Assembly: GCA_900469955.1 (NCBI GenBank)
Contig: UBYX01000010.1
Coordinates: forward strand, 248,001-312,000
Direction: 5' to 3'
Origin: Hyphomicrobiales bacterium
GTDB lineage: Bacteria > Pseudomonadota > Alphaproteobacteria > Rhizobiales > Rhizobiaceae
Length of the DNA: 64,000 nucleotides
This document shows positions 44,554 to 53,471 of this stretch, one piece after another. The notes under the pieces were generated by a model. It was not told the origin of the DNA and did no database searches. It saw nothing but the letters and a program-made list of their open reading frames with translations. The first letter of the stretch is position 1. Every line of letters begins with the position of its first letter. The translations under genes were made by a program, and so were the position numbers.

Positions 44554-46332
44554 ATGGTCGAAATTCCATCTGGCAGTGCAGACGCCGTCCCGACCGCAGA
44601 GGTCGAAGATGTCGAGCTTTACCATCCGAAAAGCTGGTGGACGAAATACGTCTTCAGCCAGGACGCCAAGATCATCGCCGTGCAATATTCGGTCACGGCC
44701 ATTTCGATCGGCCTGGTCGCGCTCGTCCTTTCCTGGCTGATGCGGCTGCAGCTTGCATTTCCCGGCTATTTCGCCTTCATCGATGCCAACCATTATTATC
44801 AGTTCATCACCATGCATGGCATGATCATGGTGATCTACCTTCTGACGGCGCTGTTCCTTGGCGGTTTCGGCAACTACCTCATTCCCCTGATGCTCGGCGC
44901 CCGCGATATGGTGTTCCCGTATGCGAACATGCTGAGCTACTGGATCTATCTGCTCGCCGTGCTGATCCTGGTTGCGGGCTTTTTCGTCCCCGGCGGACCG
45001 ACCGGAGCCGGCTGGACCCTCTATCCGCCGCAGGCCGTTCTGTCCGGTACCCCGGGCGGTAGCGACTGGGGCATTCTCCTCATGCTCTTCTCGCTCATCG
45101 TCTTCATCATCGGCTTTACCATGGGCGGCCTGAACTATGTGGTGACCGTGCTGCAAGGACGGGCGCGCGGCATGACGCTGATGCGCATGCCCCTGACCGT
45201 CTGGGGCATCTTCACCGCGACGGTGATGGCACTGCTCGCCTTTCCCGCCCTCTTCGTCGCTTGCGTCATGATGCTTTTCGACCGCCTGCTCGGCACAAGC
45301 TTTTTCATGCCCGCCATCGTCGAGATGGGCGAGCAGCTGCAGCACGGGGGCGGCAGCCCCATCCTCTTTCAGCACCTGTTCTGGTTCTTCGGGCATCCGG
45401 AGGTCTATATCGTCGCGCTTCCCGCGTTCGGCATCGTTTCGGATCTCATCAGCACCCATGCCCGCAAGAACATCTTCGGCTACCGCATGATGGTCTGGGC
45501 GATCGTCGTCATCGGCGCCCTGAGCTTCATCGTCTGGGCGCATCATATGTATGTCAGCGGCATGAACCCGGCCTTCGGCTTTTTCTTCGCCACCACGACG
45601 CTCATCATCGCCGTCCCGACGGCGATCAAGGTCTATAACTGGGTGCTGACACTATGGCGCGGGGATATCCATCTGACCCTGCCCATGCTCTTTGCGCTGG
45701 CCTTCATCGTCACCTTCGTCAACGGCGGCCTGACCGGACTGTTCCTCGGCAACGTCGTGGTCGACGTTCCCCTGTCCGACACCCTGTTCGTCGTCGCGCA
45801 TTTCCACATGGTCATGGGCGTTGCGCCGATCCTCGTCATCTTCGGGGCGATCTATCACTGGTATCCCAAAGTGACCGGGCGGATGCTGGACGACGTCCTC
45901 GGCCATATCCACTTCTGGATCACCTTTCTCGGCACCTATGCGATCTTCTTTCCTATGCATTATCTCGGCCTGCTTGGCATGCCGCGCCGCTACCACGAGC
46001 TGGGAGACACAGTCTTCGTTCCGCCCTCGGCCAACACCTTGAACATCTTCATCACCGTCATGGCGCTTGTCGTAGGGGCGGCTCAGATCGTCTTCCTGTT
46101 AAATCTGGTCTGGAGCCTCTTCAAGGGCAGGGAAGCCGGCGGCAATCCGTGGCGCGCAACCACGCTCGAATGGCAGACGCCGCAGACCCCGCCTGCGCAC
46201 GGCAACTGGGGCAAGGATCTACCGGTGGTCTACCGCTGGGCCTATGACTACAGCGTGCCCGGGGCGGCCGACGATTTCATTCCGCAAACGCAACCGGCAA
46301 GCGGCGGCGTCACAAGGGAGGTCGTCGCATGA
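44554..46332 (+). CDS. coxN: Cytochrome c oxidase subunit I (CoxN-like)
   Basis: 592 residues from the ATG at 44554 (GGAAGGAG ahead; an in-frame ATG lies five codons earlier at 44539). Twelve membrane helices. Low-spin haem His in ITMHGMIMVIY, CuB His and cross-link Tyr in WFFGHPEVYIV, CuB His pair in VWAHHMYVSGM, and haem a3/a His in VVAHFHMVMG. The GHPEV Glu marks an A1-type (D-channel) haem-copper oxidase. It contains the oxygen-reducing binuclear centre. Confidence 0.92.
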   Translation: MVEIPSGSADAVPTAEVEDVELYHPKSWWTKYVFSQDAKIIAVQYSVTAISIGLVALVLSWLMRLQLAFPGYFAFIDANHYYQFITMHGMIMVIYLLTALFLGGFGNYLIPLMLGARDMVFPYANMLSYWIYLLAVLILVAGFFVPGGPTGAGWTLYPPQAVLSGTPGGSDWGILLMLFSLIVFIIGFTMGGLNYVVTVLQGRARGMTLMRMPLTVWGIFTATVMALLAFPALFVACVMMLFDRLLGTSFFMPAIVEMGEQLQHGGGSPILFQHLFWFFGHPEVYIVALPAFGIVSDLISTHARKNIFGYRMMVWAIVVIGALSFIVWAHHMYVSGMNPAFGFFFATTTLIIAVPTAIKVYNWVLTLWRGDIHLTLPMLFALAFIVTFVNGGLTGLFLGNVVVDVPLSDTLFVVAHFHMVMGVAPILVIFGAIYHWYPKVTGRMLDDVLGHIHFWITFLGTYAIFFPMHYLGLLGMPRRYHELGDTVFVPPSANTLNIFITVMALVVGAAQIVFLLNLVWSLFKGREAGGNPWRATTLEWQTPQTPPAHGNWGKDLPVVYRWAYDYSVPGAADDFIPQTQPASGGVTREVVA

Positions 46333-47039
46333 ACGTCGCGCTGATCTTTCTTGCCGCAATCGGCGCCGTCATCTTCTGGTGGCTGGCTGGGCAGCGGCTG
46401 ATGTCGAAACCCTGGCTCGAAGCCGGTGTCGCGCAGCCCGCATCCGACAGGCGGGAGACACAATCCGCACCCGCGGTGAAAATCGGCCTCTTCGTGTTTC
46501 TCGGCGTCGTCGGTGCCGTTTTCAGCCTCTCCATCAGCGCATATTTCATGCGCATGGCCGCTACCGACTGGTGGGCGACACCGGTTCCACGCCTGCTATG
46601 GGCAAACACTGCCGTGCTCTTGTTGAGCAGCGGCGCGCTGGAATGGGCAAGAAGAGAAGCGCGGCATGACCACATGGACAGGCTGCAGTTGCTGCTGACT
46701 GCCGCATTCGCGCTTGCCTTCCTCTTTCTCATCGGACAGATCCAGGCCTGGCGGGAACTGGCGTCGGCCGGCTACGTGCTCGCCGACAATCCGGCCAACA
46801 GCTTCTTTTATATGCTGACCGGCCTGCACGGCGTGCATATCCTTGGCGGTCTTGCCGTGCTCGGCCGCACGACGGTCCGGGTATTTGCAGCGGACGTTCC
46901 GCGGGACAGCCTGCGTCTCAGCGTCGATCTTTCCGCCATCTATTCCCATTTCATGCTCGCCGTCTGGCTCCTGCTCTTCGTGCTCTTTGCAGGCTGGGCG
47001 AATGATTTCGTCGATCTCTGCCGCCAACTGATCAGCTAG
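46329..47039 (+). CDS. coxO: Cytochrome c oxidase subunit III (CoxO-like)
   Basis: 236 residues with about six helices, overlapping coxN by 4 bp. Late region (YMLTGLHGVHILGGLAVL, IYSHFMLAVWLLLFVLF) matches subunit III helices. The first 50 residues are shortened and the protein looks like one of a pair with the next gene; CoxO/CoxP in Bradyrhizobium are a similarly divided pair. Confidence 0.82.
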   Translation: MNVALIFLAAIGAVIFWWLAGQRLMSKPWLEAGVAQPASDRRETQSAPAVKIGLFVFLGVVGAVFSLSISAYFMRMAATDWWATPVPRLLWANTAVLLLSSGALEWARREARHDHMDRLQLLLTAAFALAFLFLIGQIQAWRELASAGYVLADNPANSFFYMLTGLHGVHILGGLAVLGRTTVRVFAADVPRDSLRLSVDLSAIYSHFMLAVWLLLFVLFAGWANDFVDLCRQLIS

Positions 47040-47050
47040 GAGGTGTTCCG

Positions 47051-47761
47051 ATGGCACAGTCTCTCGACAATTCAGACTTCCGTCCCACCGGACTGCGAGG
47101 GGTCGCCGCCGATTTTTCCTCCGATCAGCGCGCCTTCAAGACCGCCTCCTGGGGCAAGGCGATGATGTGGATCTTTCTCCTCAGCGACACTTTCGTCTTC
47201 GGCTGCTTCCTGCTCGCCTACATGACCGCCCGCATGTCGACTCCGGTCCCCTGGCCCAATCCGAGCGAGGTCTTCGCGCTTCATATCGGCGGGCAGGACG
47301 TGCCGCTGATCCTGATCGCGATCATGACGTTCGTGCTGATCTCAAGCAGCGGCACCATGGCGATGGCTGTGAATTTCGGCTATCGCCGCGAACGTGGCCG
47401 GACGGCCGCCCTCATGCTGGCGACTGCGCTCCTCGGCGCCACCTTCGTCGGCATGCAGGCCTTCGAATGGACGAAGCTGATATCCGAGGGCGTACGCCCC
47501 TGGGAGAATCCATGGGGCGCTCCCCAGTTCGGATCGACCTTCTTCATGATTACCGGCTTCCACGGCACTCACGTGACGATCGGCGTGATCTTCCTCCTCA
47601 TCGTCGCCCGCAAGGTATGGCGGGGAGACTACGATGTGGCACGCCGCGGCTTCTTCACCAGCCGGAAAGGCCAGTACGAGTCCGTCGAGATCATGGGACT
47701 CTATTGGCATTTCGTGGATCTGGTCTGGGTGTTCATCTTCGCATTTTTCTATCTGTGGTGA
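47051..47761 (+). CDS. coxP: Cytochrome c oxidase subunit III-like (CoxP)
   Basis: 236 residues, COX3 family with MMWIFLLSDTFVFGCFLLAY, QAFEWTKL, FFMITGFHGTHVTIGVIFL and the C-terminal GLYWHFVDLVWVFIFAFFYLW, a canonical COX3 end. GGAGG before the ATG. A second complete subunit III-like protein after coxO, as in the coxMNOP operon. Confidence 0.85.
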   Translation: MAQSLDNSDFRPTGLRGVAADFSSDQRAFKTASWGKAMMWIFLLSDTFVFGCFLLAYMTARMSTPVPWPNPSEVFALHIGGQDVPLILIAIMTFVLISSSGTMAMAVNFGYRRERGRTAALMLATALLGATFVGMQAFEWTKLISEGVRPWENPWGAPQFGSTFFMITGFHGTHVTIGVIFLLIVARKVWRGDYDVARRGFFTSRKGQYESVEIMGLYWHFVDLVWVFIFAFFYLW

Positions 47762-47772
47762 GGAGCGTCATC

Positions 47773-48129
47773 ATGAGCGAGACAACAGCGCATTTACAGG
47801 CACCCGCGCAAGCACACAGCGCGCAGCAGCATCCGATCCGGCTCTATCTCGTCGTCTGGGGCTTGCTCTTCGTGCTCAGCGCCTTTTCCTACATGGTCGA
47901 TTATCTCGGGGTCCAGGGCCTGGCGCGCTGGTCGCTGATCATCATCTTCATGATGCTGAAGGCGGGTCTGATCGTTGCCGTTTTCATGCATATGGCTTGG
48001 GAACGACTGGCGCTCGTTTATGCCATCCTGCTGCCGCCGGCGGCCGTGCTGATCTTCACGGCGCTGATGATCTCGGAAGCAAACTACACCATCCTCACCC
48101 GGCTCGCTTTCTTCAGTACCGCGCCCTGA
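47773..48129 (+). CDS. Cytochrome c oxidase subunit IV-like (COX4/CtaF)
   Basis: 118 residues from the ATG at 47773; the open frame extending far upstream is a shadow over coxP. Three hydrophobic helices (residues 27-49, 58-79, 84-108) including LIIIFMMLKAGLIVAVFMHM, the prokaryotic COX4 signature. GAGGAG straddles the coxP stop. It ends the operon; a GC hairpin (GCGCCC-TGAG-GGGCGC) overlaps its stop codon and could help termination although no T run follows. Confidence 0.8.
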   Translation: MSETTAHLQAPAQAHSAQQHPIRLYLVVWGLLFVLSAFSYMVDYLGVQGLARWSLIIIFMMLKAGLIVAVFMHMAWERLALVYAILLPPAAVLIFTALMISEANYTILTRLAFFSTAP

Positions 48130-48172
48130 GGGGCGCGGCACCGAAACTGGCTGCCGGTCGACAGGATCGATC

Positions 48173-48958
48173 TCAAACCGACCCCGCTATATAGGCCATG
48201 CTCTTGCGCACCGCCGGCGCGGCATCCGCCAGTGCGTGCACGTCGGTCGCGAACGGTTCGAAACTGTAGGGGCCTTCGAAGCCCGCCGCGATCAAAGCCC
48301 TGATTTGCGAAATGTTCTCCAGCCGGTCCGAAGCGTCGACCAGAACCCGGTGCGCGTCGAGCATGTCGTCGATGGCGACGCCCTGATCCACCACGCCGGA
48401 GATATGAACAAGTCCGGTTCGCTCCGCGAAAAACTCAGTTTCGCCCGCAAGGTGATGGTGGAAGGTGTCGTGCACGAGTTTGTAGACCTCGCCACCCTCG
48501 GCCGCATCGATGGCGCGAAGCGCTTCCTTCTTGGTCCGCAGCGAGGAGATCGGAAAGCCAAGCGGCTCGACAAGCCCGGTCAATCCGCGTTCGGCGAGGA
48601 TCGGTTTCATTGCCTTCAACGCTGCGACGAGATCGTCGAATGGTACCTCGACGCCGTCGTTGAGCGGGCACATGACGAGCGCCTTCGCGCTGCTCGCTGC
48701 CGCGTAATCCGCCAGTGCAACGGCACGCTTCGGCAGATCGCCGGACCAGACGTTGAAGGGATAGAGTGCATTGATCGAAATGATCGTCAGGCCGGCCTTG
48801 TCAGCTGCGGCTTTGACCGCTTCGGGTTTAACCGTCCCGACGATATCGGGCAAATCGTTGCGGATTTCGACCTGGGTCAGGCCGAGAGCCCTGGCGGAGG
48901 CGAAGAATTGCTCGAGCGAAAGCTTCGGAGCGGTGATGTGATTGATGGCGAAACGCAT
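48173..48958 (-). CDS. TIM-barrel sugar isomerase/epimerase
   Basis: 261 residues of the AP-endonuclease-2-like barrel (IolE/Hyi/EboC superfamily). Metal-site signatures are LGLTQVEIRNDL, VEPLGFP (Glu), LVHDTFHHHLAG (Asp, His), VHISGVVD and YSFEPF (Glu). Likely acts on a keto-inositol or keto-sugar. Last gene of a LacI-controlled operon, 9 bp after the Gfo/Idh gene. The exact substrate cannot be told. Confidence 0.78.
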   Translation of the reverse strand: MRFAINHITAPKLSLEQFFASARALGLTQVEIRNDLPDIVGTVKPEAVKAAADKAGLTIISINALYPFNVWSGDLPKRAVALADYAAASSAKALVMCPLNDGVEVPFDDLVAALKAMKPILAERGLTGLVEPLGFPISSLRTKKEALRAIDAAEGGEVYKLVHDTFHHHLAGETEFFAERTGLVHISGVVDQGVAIDDMLDAHRVLVDASDRLENISQIRALIAAGFEGPYSFEPFATDVHALADAAPAVRKSMAYIAGSV

Positions 48959-48967
48959 TTATGAACC

Positions 48968-49978
48968 TCAGCTATAGAGCGGCGGACGAGGCGGCAGGTT
49001 GATCGCGACAGGCTGCCCCTCGGCCTCCTGGGCAAGAACGCAGGCGTCCGAGGTGATCGCGGCCACATATCCGTCCCAGGAATTCGGTCCGGCAGCGATA
49101 CCTTTCGCGGCCGCATTGATGAAATCCTGAAGTTCGACGTCATAGCTCGCGACAAAGCGGTCTTTCCAGTCCGTCAGGATCGTATTCTGAAGCTTTGCAT
49201 CGAGACGCATCTGGATGGCCATGGGCTCCGGCAGGCTTGCAATGCCGTCCTCACCGACCACCTCGCATTGTATGTCATAGCCGTAATGGCAGTTGACGAA
49301 GATTTCGACGTCGATGACGGTGCCCTTTGCAGTTTCCAGGATGACGATCTGCGGATCGCGCAGCTTCGCGTGGCTTCTTGCGGCGGCGCGGGGAAAGATC
49401 ACTCTTGCGGAAACGTAGTCGTCGTCAAGCAGCCAGCGCAGCACGTCGATCTCATGAATCATCGTGTCATGGATCGCCATCGGCGTTACATATTGTTGCG
49501 GAACGGCCGGATTGCGGTGAGCGGCGTGAACCATGATCGGCGCACCGATCTTGGTGTCGACCGCCTGTTTCAGCGCAACATAACCGGCATCGTACCTGCG
49601 CATGAAACCGACCTGCACCAGCCGTTTTCCATGGGCGACTTCCGCATCCACGATGCGCCTGGCTCCCTCGGCGGTCGTTGCCAGCGGCTTTTCGCAGAAG
49701 CAGGGCTTGCCGGCGGCAATCGCCGCAAGCACATATTGTTCGTGCGTAGCGCCCCAGGACGTCACCAGAACGGCATCCACATCGGGTGAAGCGATCAGTT
49801 CTTCGCCCGTCGCAAACAGAGCGGCGCCCGGTGCGATATCGTTTCTGACCGCTTCCGCCGATGCTGAGTTCACGTCGCTCAGGGCGACGATTGCCGCACC
49901 GCCGAGCACTTGATTGATGCGCCGCGCATGATCGCGGCCGATCGCGCCGGTGCCGATGACACCAATTCTCACAGTCAT
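48968..49978 (-). CDS. Gfo/Idh/MocA dehydrogenase (myo-inositol 2-dehydrogenase-like)
   Basis: 336 residues from the ATG at 49978 ([20 protein letters not shown]), preceded by GAGG. NAD(P)-binding Rossmann fold with [17 protein letters not shown] (the EKP motif), and [15 protein letters not shown] carrying the Asp/His of the family. Closest in feel to IdhA/IolG inositol dehydrogenases and their relatives. It would oxidise a cyclitol or sugar; adjacent barrel proteins would process the keto product. Confidence 0.84.
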   Translation of the reverse strand: MTVRIGVIGTGAIGRDHARRINQVLGGAAIVALSDVNSASAEAVRNDIAPGAALFATGEELIASPDVDAVLVTSWGATHEQYVLAAIAAGKPCFCEKPLATTAEGARRIVDAEVAHGKRLVQVGFMRRYDAGYVALKQAVDTKIGAPIMVHAAHRNPAVPQQYVTPMAIHDTMIHEIDVLRWLLDDDYVSARVIFPRAAARSHAKLRDPQIVILETAKGTVIDVEIFVNCHYGYDIQCEVVGEDGIASLPEPMAIQMRLDAKLQNTILTDWKDRFVASYDVELQDFINAAAKGIAAGPNSWDGYVAAITSDACVLAQEAEGQPVAINLPPRPPLYS

Positions 49979-49988
49979 AGGAAAAGCC

Positions 49989-50888
49989 TCACTTCTGGTA
50001 TTTGGCAATGTAGTTGTTCATCTCGGCGCACATGAAGCGGCCCGAATGGTCGGCCTTGTCCTCCCAGGCGAAGACGCAGGAGGTCATGATGCCGTCGAAG
50101 CCGATTTCGGCGAGCGTCCCGAAAAAATCGTCCCATGGCACTTCGCCCTGGCCGATGTTCAGATGCTGATGCACGCGGGCCTGGGTGCCAGGGGGATTCA
50201 AGATATAACGGAGCCCGGAACTGGCCTTGTGATTGAACGTGTCGCCGACATGCACATGCGCAAGAACGTCCGCGCATTCCCGCAACATCGCTTTCGTGTC
50301 GTCACCGAAATAAAAGGTATGCGGCGCGCAATAGAGGAACCTGACATTCTTCGAATTCACCGCGCGGATGATGTCCACCGCAGGCTGAAGGGTTTCGCAC
50401 CAGTCTTCGGGATGCGGTTCAATATGGAGATTGATGCCCTCCTTCTCGAAGATCGGCACAAGCTCCTCCATCGAACGCCACCAGGCGTCCTCGCAGGCCT
50501 CAATCATCGAGCCGGTATGGCAGCAGTAGCACGATCCCTTGTCCGGATGCGGCCCGCGGCCGAATTCGGAATTCATCGTATCGACTTCCATCTCGACGGC
50601 GATCTCGATCGCTCGCTTCCAGTGCTTTACCGCCGCCTGTCGCTCCGTTTCGTCGTTCGAAGCCCAGCGATACATCGGCAGCAGCGAGGCAATCTTCACG
50701 TTCTCGGCCACCAGCGCTTTCTTGAATGACTTGATCCGGTCAGGGAAAACCCGGGGCGCCTTGAACCACTCCAGGAAATCGGACCGCGGGCTGAGCTCGA
50801 TCCACTCGTAGCCGAGCTCGCGCGCCTTCCGCGGCAGTTCTTCAAGGCTGAGATGTCGATGCATGAACGGGTCGAGGGCGATGCGCAT
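49989..50888 (-). CDS. TIM-barrel sugar isomerase/epimerase (second)
   Basis: 299 residues, same barrel superfamily as the 48173-48958 product but not close. [33 protein letters not shown] (metal Glu), [10 protein letters not shown] and [10 protein letters not shown] are the barrel signatures. The ATG follows the TAA of the upstream remnant with no gap, so it was translationally coupled to that upstream gene. GAGG lies within the remnant. Confidence 0.8.
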   Translation of the reverse strand: MRIALDPFMHRHLSLEELPRKARELGYEWIELSPRSDFLEWFKAPRVFPDRIKSFKKALVAENVKIASLLPMYRWASNDETERQAAVKHWKRAIEIAVEMEVDTMNSEFGRGPHPDKGSCYCCHTGSMIEACEDAWWRSMEELVPIFEKEGINLHIEPHPEDWCETLQPAVDIIRAVNSKNVRFLYCAPHTFYFGDDTKAMLRECADVLAHVHVGDTFNHKASSGLRYILNPPGTQARVHQHLNIGQGEVPWDDFFGTLAEIGFDGIMTSCVFAWEDKADHSGRFMCAEMNNYIAKYQK

Positions 50889-51116
50889 TTATGCCTCCTT
50901 GCTCTTCGGTATCCAGTGAAGCCCCTGAGGGCGGGTTGTCTCGAGTCGCGAAATCCGGAAGGGAACATCGTCTGCGACTATGCCGAAAAACACGCGCGCT
51001 CCGTCCCGCAGATTGAACCTGCGCGGCAAACGGTCAGCTCTGATCGTGATTTCTCCCGGTGAGGCGGCCTCCCGTCCCCTCCACCGTGAACAGGAGAATT
51101 TGCCAACTGTGTTCAA
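50889..51116 (-). pseudogene. Probable C-terminal remnant of an ABC sugar ATPase (TOBE region)
   Basis: A 75-codon frame, opening only with a TTG and no ribosome site, ends in TAA that touches the next gene's ATG and supplies its Shine-Dalgarno. Codon use looks coding. GEITIRADRLPRRFNLRDGARVFFGIVADDVPF resembles (in split view GEITIRADRLPRRFNLRDG then ARVFFGIVADDVPF) the TOBE tail of MalK-type ATPases. An ABC importer gene normally precedes such isomerase/dehydrogenase genes; this looks like its surviving end after a deletion. A small true gene is the alternative. Confidence 0.4.
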
Positions 51117-51153
51117 TCGTCAAGGAAAGCGCGCGCCTTTCGACCATCAAGCC

Positions 51154-51192
51154 TGATAGAAACAACTCAGCGGTTCATGATTGTTTCTATCA
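51154..51192. promoter_or_regulatory. LacI-type operator of the sugar operon
   Basis: TGATAGAAACAA (51154-51165) and TTGTTTCTATCA (51181-51192) are a perfect 12 bp inverted pair with a 15 bp spacer, between the LacI stop and the operon. A related TGATAGAA half-site recurs before the lacI gene (52291-52298), supporting autoregulation by the same protein. Confidence 0.6.
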
Positions 51193-51197
51193 AGCCA

Positions 51198-52226
51198 TCA
51201 GAGGCTCTCAGGAACCCACAGATGCGCAGGGACAAATCGCTGTCCCGGACTTTCCGCCATGCCATGCTCGATCGTATTCGTCATAGTCAGGATAAGATCG
51301 GCACACAGTTCCCGAAGCGGCGTTTGAAACACTCCGGAAATATGGCGATCGAGGAGTGCCTGCCTGGATTCAGGCGTGAGTTCATTGACGAGACAGGCGA
51401 TCCTGTCGCCGCTCTGGCTTTCCTGCAGAGCCTCGATGACCCCTTCCATGCCACCGCCAATGCAATAGACGCCGACGAGATCCTGGTGGCGGGCGATCGC
51501 ATTCATGAGCAGCTCATAGGTGATCCGCCGCGTCTCGAGATTTATCAGTGCATCCAGGACTTCGAAATCCGGCGCATATTCCCGGATATAGGCGCGAAAG
51601 CCGGTCTCCCGCAGGGCATGGCCATGAAAACGATGGCCTCCCAGAAGCAGCACGATCTTACCTGGCCGCGGCGAAAGCTTGGAGATCAGCCATGCGGCGG
51701 TCCGGCCCACCTTCATGTTGTTTGTACCGAGATAAGCTTCTCGGACCCCTTGCGCGAAGTCCGAAAGCAGCGAGAAGGTTGGGATACCCTTTGCTCTCAG
51801 TGCGCTGACGGCCGCCGTCACGTCGTGATGATCCGGGCCGGTTGCACCGATCGCCTGCACCTTACCGGACATCCCGAGGAGAAGCTCCGACAGTTCGGAC
51901 GGTTCTCCGGATTTCGCGAACTGGATCGTGATTTGCACGCGCCGGTCTCTCACAGACTGAGCAGCGGCCTGAAGTTCGGCGGCGAAGGTCTGGTAGAAGT
52001 CGTGACGTTCCTTCCGCAGCACGAAGCCCAAGCGGTAGGAAGGCATATCGGCAAGCATGCGCTGGCGGATGATATTCGTGCCGTGAAAACCAACTTGCTG
52101 CGCAGCTTCCAGCACCCTTCGCGAGGTTTCCTCCCGCACGGGCGCCCGGCCGTTCAGCACCCGGTCGACGGTTGCCACTCCTACTCCCGCGGCCCTGGCC
52201 ACGTCGGCGATCGTTGGACGTTTCAT
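51198..52226 (-). CDS. LacI-family transcriptional regulator
   Basis: 342 residues. LacI HTH at the N-terminus (TIADVARAAGVGVATVDRVLNG) with a linker and a periplasmic-binding-protein-like ligand domain (SYRLGFVLRKERHDFYQTF, KAQAIGATGPDHHDV-type pocket, LVNELTPESRQALLD). Upstream of, and on the same strand as, the two barrel isomerases and Gfo/Idh gene. It probably senses a cyclitol or sugar taken up by the lost or separate importer. Confidence 0.86.
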   Translation of the reverse strand: MKRPTIADVARAAGVGVATVDRVLNGRAPVREETSRRVLEAAQQVGFHGTNIIRQRMLADMPSYRLGFVLRKERHDFYQTFAAELQAAAQSVRDRRVQITIQFAKSGEPSELSELLLGMSGKVQAIGATGPDHHDVTAAVSALRAKGIPTFSLLSDFAQGVREAYLGTNNMKVGRTAAWLISKLSPRPGKIVLLLGGHRFHGHALRETGFRAYIREYAPDFEVLDALINLETRRITYELLMNAIARHQDLVGVYCIGGGMEGVIEALQESQSGDRIACLVNELTPESRQALLDRHISGVFQTPLRELCADLILTMTNTIEHGMAESPGQRFVPAHLWVPESL

Positions 52227-52652
52227 GAGTCAATAACCTGGATGGCGGACGGGCCGGGAAGCCTATGCGCCTATCATGCTTTCATCATTCTGATAGAAGT
52301 TCAATCATGCCGCTTTCTGCCCGGCATCACAAAACCCGCAGACGGGGAGGCGTGCGCGGTTCACGCAGTCTTCGAGCAGGCCCCAGATGCCGACTTGGCA
52401 ATCCGCCTGCTGCGAATTGTTACCGCGATTGCATCTTGTAAATATCTATCTTAAGTAGTATTAGGGCCATTTCCTGAAACAAGAAGTTGACACATACCCA
52501 AGCATGCTCTATTTGAAGGTCATCGATACTTTGTTTGCTGATATTGTTGTTGCTGCGCCTCGCGCATCTTGACGAACTTTCCCTCTCAAAAGTCGAAAAC
52601 ATCCCGCCGTGCGTCGCCCGGCGGTCCACAAATTGCTATGAAAGGGTTCGTT
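52227..52652. promoter_or_regulatory. lacI promoter and cspA 5' leader region
   Basis: 426 bp. Left: the lacI promoter with CTATCA (52271-52276) facing TGATAG (52291-52296), a likely operator. Right: an AT-rich stretch (52435-52560) likely holding the cspA promoter and a long untranslated leader, as found before many cold-shock genes, where the leader folds differently in the cold. No gene seen. Confidence 0.45.
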
Positions 52653-52862
52653 ATGACCACTGGCACAGTTAAATGGTTCAATGCCACCAAGGGCTTCGGC
52701 TTCATTCAGCCTGACGACGGCAGCGCCGACGTTTTCGTTCACATCTCTGCTGTCGAGCGCGCCGGCATGAGCTCGATCGTTGAAGGTCAGAAGCTCAGCT
52801 TCGAACTCGAGCGCGACAAGAAGTCGGGCAAGATGTCTGCAGGCCAGCTCCAGGCTGCCTAA
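52653..52862 (+). CDS. cspA: Cold-shock protein (CspA family)
   Basis: 69 residues from the ATG at 52653. A single OB-fold cold-shock domain with RNP1 [11 protein letters not shown] and RNP2 VFVHISAVE. It binds single-stranded RNA/DNA and melts mRNA structure in the cold. GGG(T)TCG-type site is weak; the frame is open to 52569 but that is leader. Followed by a strong terminator and then the DUF6481 gene. Confidence 0.95.
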   Translation: MTTGTVKWFNATKGFGFIQPDDGSADVFVHISAVERAGMSSIVEGQKLSFELERDKKSGKMSAGQLQAA

Positions 52863-52913
52863 CCTTTTAGCCTCCATGACCACGGATGTACTGGCATGGT
52901 AGCGAAAATATGC

Positions 52914-52941
52914 AAAGGCCAGACGAATGTCTGGCCTTTTT
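52914..52941 (+). terminator. Rho-independent terminator after cspA
   Basis: AAAGGCCAGAC-GAAT-GTCTGGCCTTT forms an 11 bp stem with a four-base loop followed by T's. It ends the cspA transcript 50 bp past its stop. Confidence 0.9.
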
Positions 52942-53002
52942 CCGTTAGGCGCTATATGCGCTTGCACCTGCGACATCCGAAAAAATTCACAAGGAAGATC
53001 CA

Positions 53003-53383
53003 TTGAGACACCCGAACGACAACAGCTTTGCCGAACGCCGCAAGACCGCAGCGGATGCCAAGCAAAAGCTTTTGGCGAAATTTGCGTCTGCCCCGAAAGC
53101 GGACGATCCCGCCGTGCAGGCGCGGCGTGCCGAGCGCGAGGCCATTGCCGCGGCGCGGGAAGCCCGCCGGGCCGAACGTGAAGCGTTCAAGGCTGCGGAA
53201 AACGAGCGACTCCGGAAGGAAGCGGCAGAATTGACCGCCGCCGCGGAGGCTCATGAAAAAGCCGAGGCTGCGGCCAGAGAAGCGGAAATCAACGACCGCA
53301 TTGCCCGCGTCGTGGCCGATGAAGCCGCTCGCAAGGCCGAACGCGATCGCCGCTACGCGGCACGCAAGGCCCGTCAGCGCTGA
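53003..53383 (+). CDS. DUF6481 family protein, alanine/arginine-rich coiled coil
   Basis: 126 residues from a TTG at 53003 with AAGGAAG upstream. Almost the whole chain is Ala, Arg, Glu and Lys in helical heptads (REAIAAAREARRAEREAFK and similar), a charged coiled coil, matching DUF6481 of alphaproteobacteria. Function unknown. It follows cspA in many rhizobia, so a nucleic-acid-associated or cold-stress role is a reasonable guess but unproven. Confidence 0.7.
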   Translation: MRHPNDNSFAERRKTAADAKQKLLAKFASAPKADDPAVQARRAEREAIAAAREARRAEREAFKAAENERLRKEAAELTAAAEAHEKAEAAAREAEINDRIARVVADEAARKAERDRRYAARKARQR

Positions 53384-53471
53384 CGGTTTATAGGGTATAC
53401 CCGGAAAGCGCGCCGACGAACTTCTCCTCGGAGCCGCTGCGCGCCGAGGCCGAGAAGGTGGATCGAAATCC

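Noticed and set aside
48121..48136. GC hairpin over the COX4 stop as a terminator
   Set aside because: The stop codon lies in the loop and no T run follows; mentioned with the gene only.
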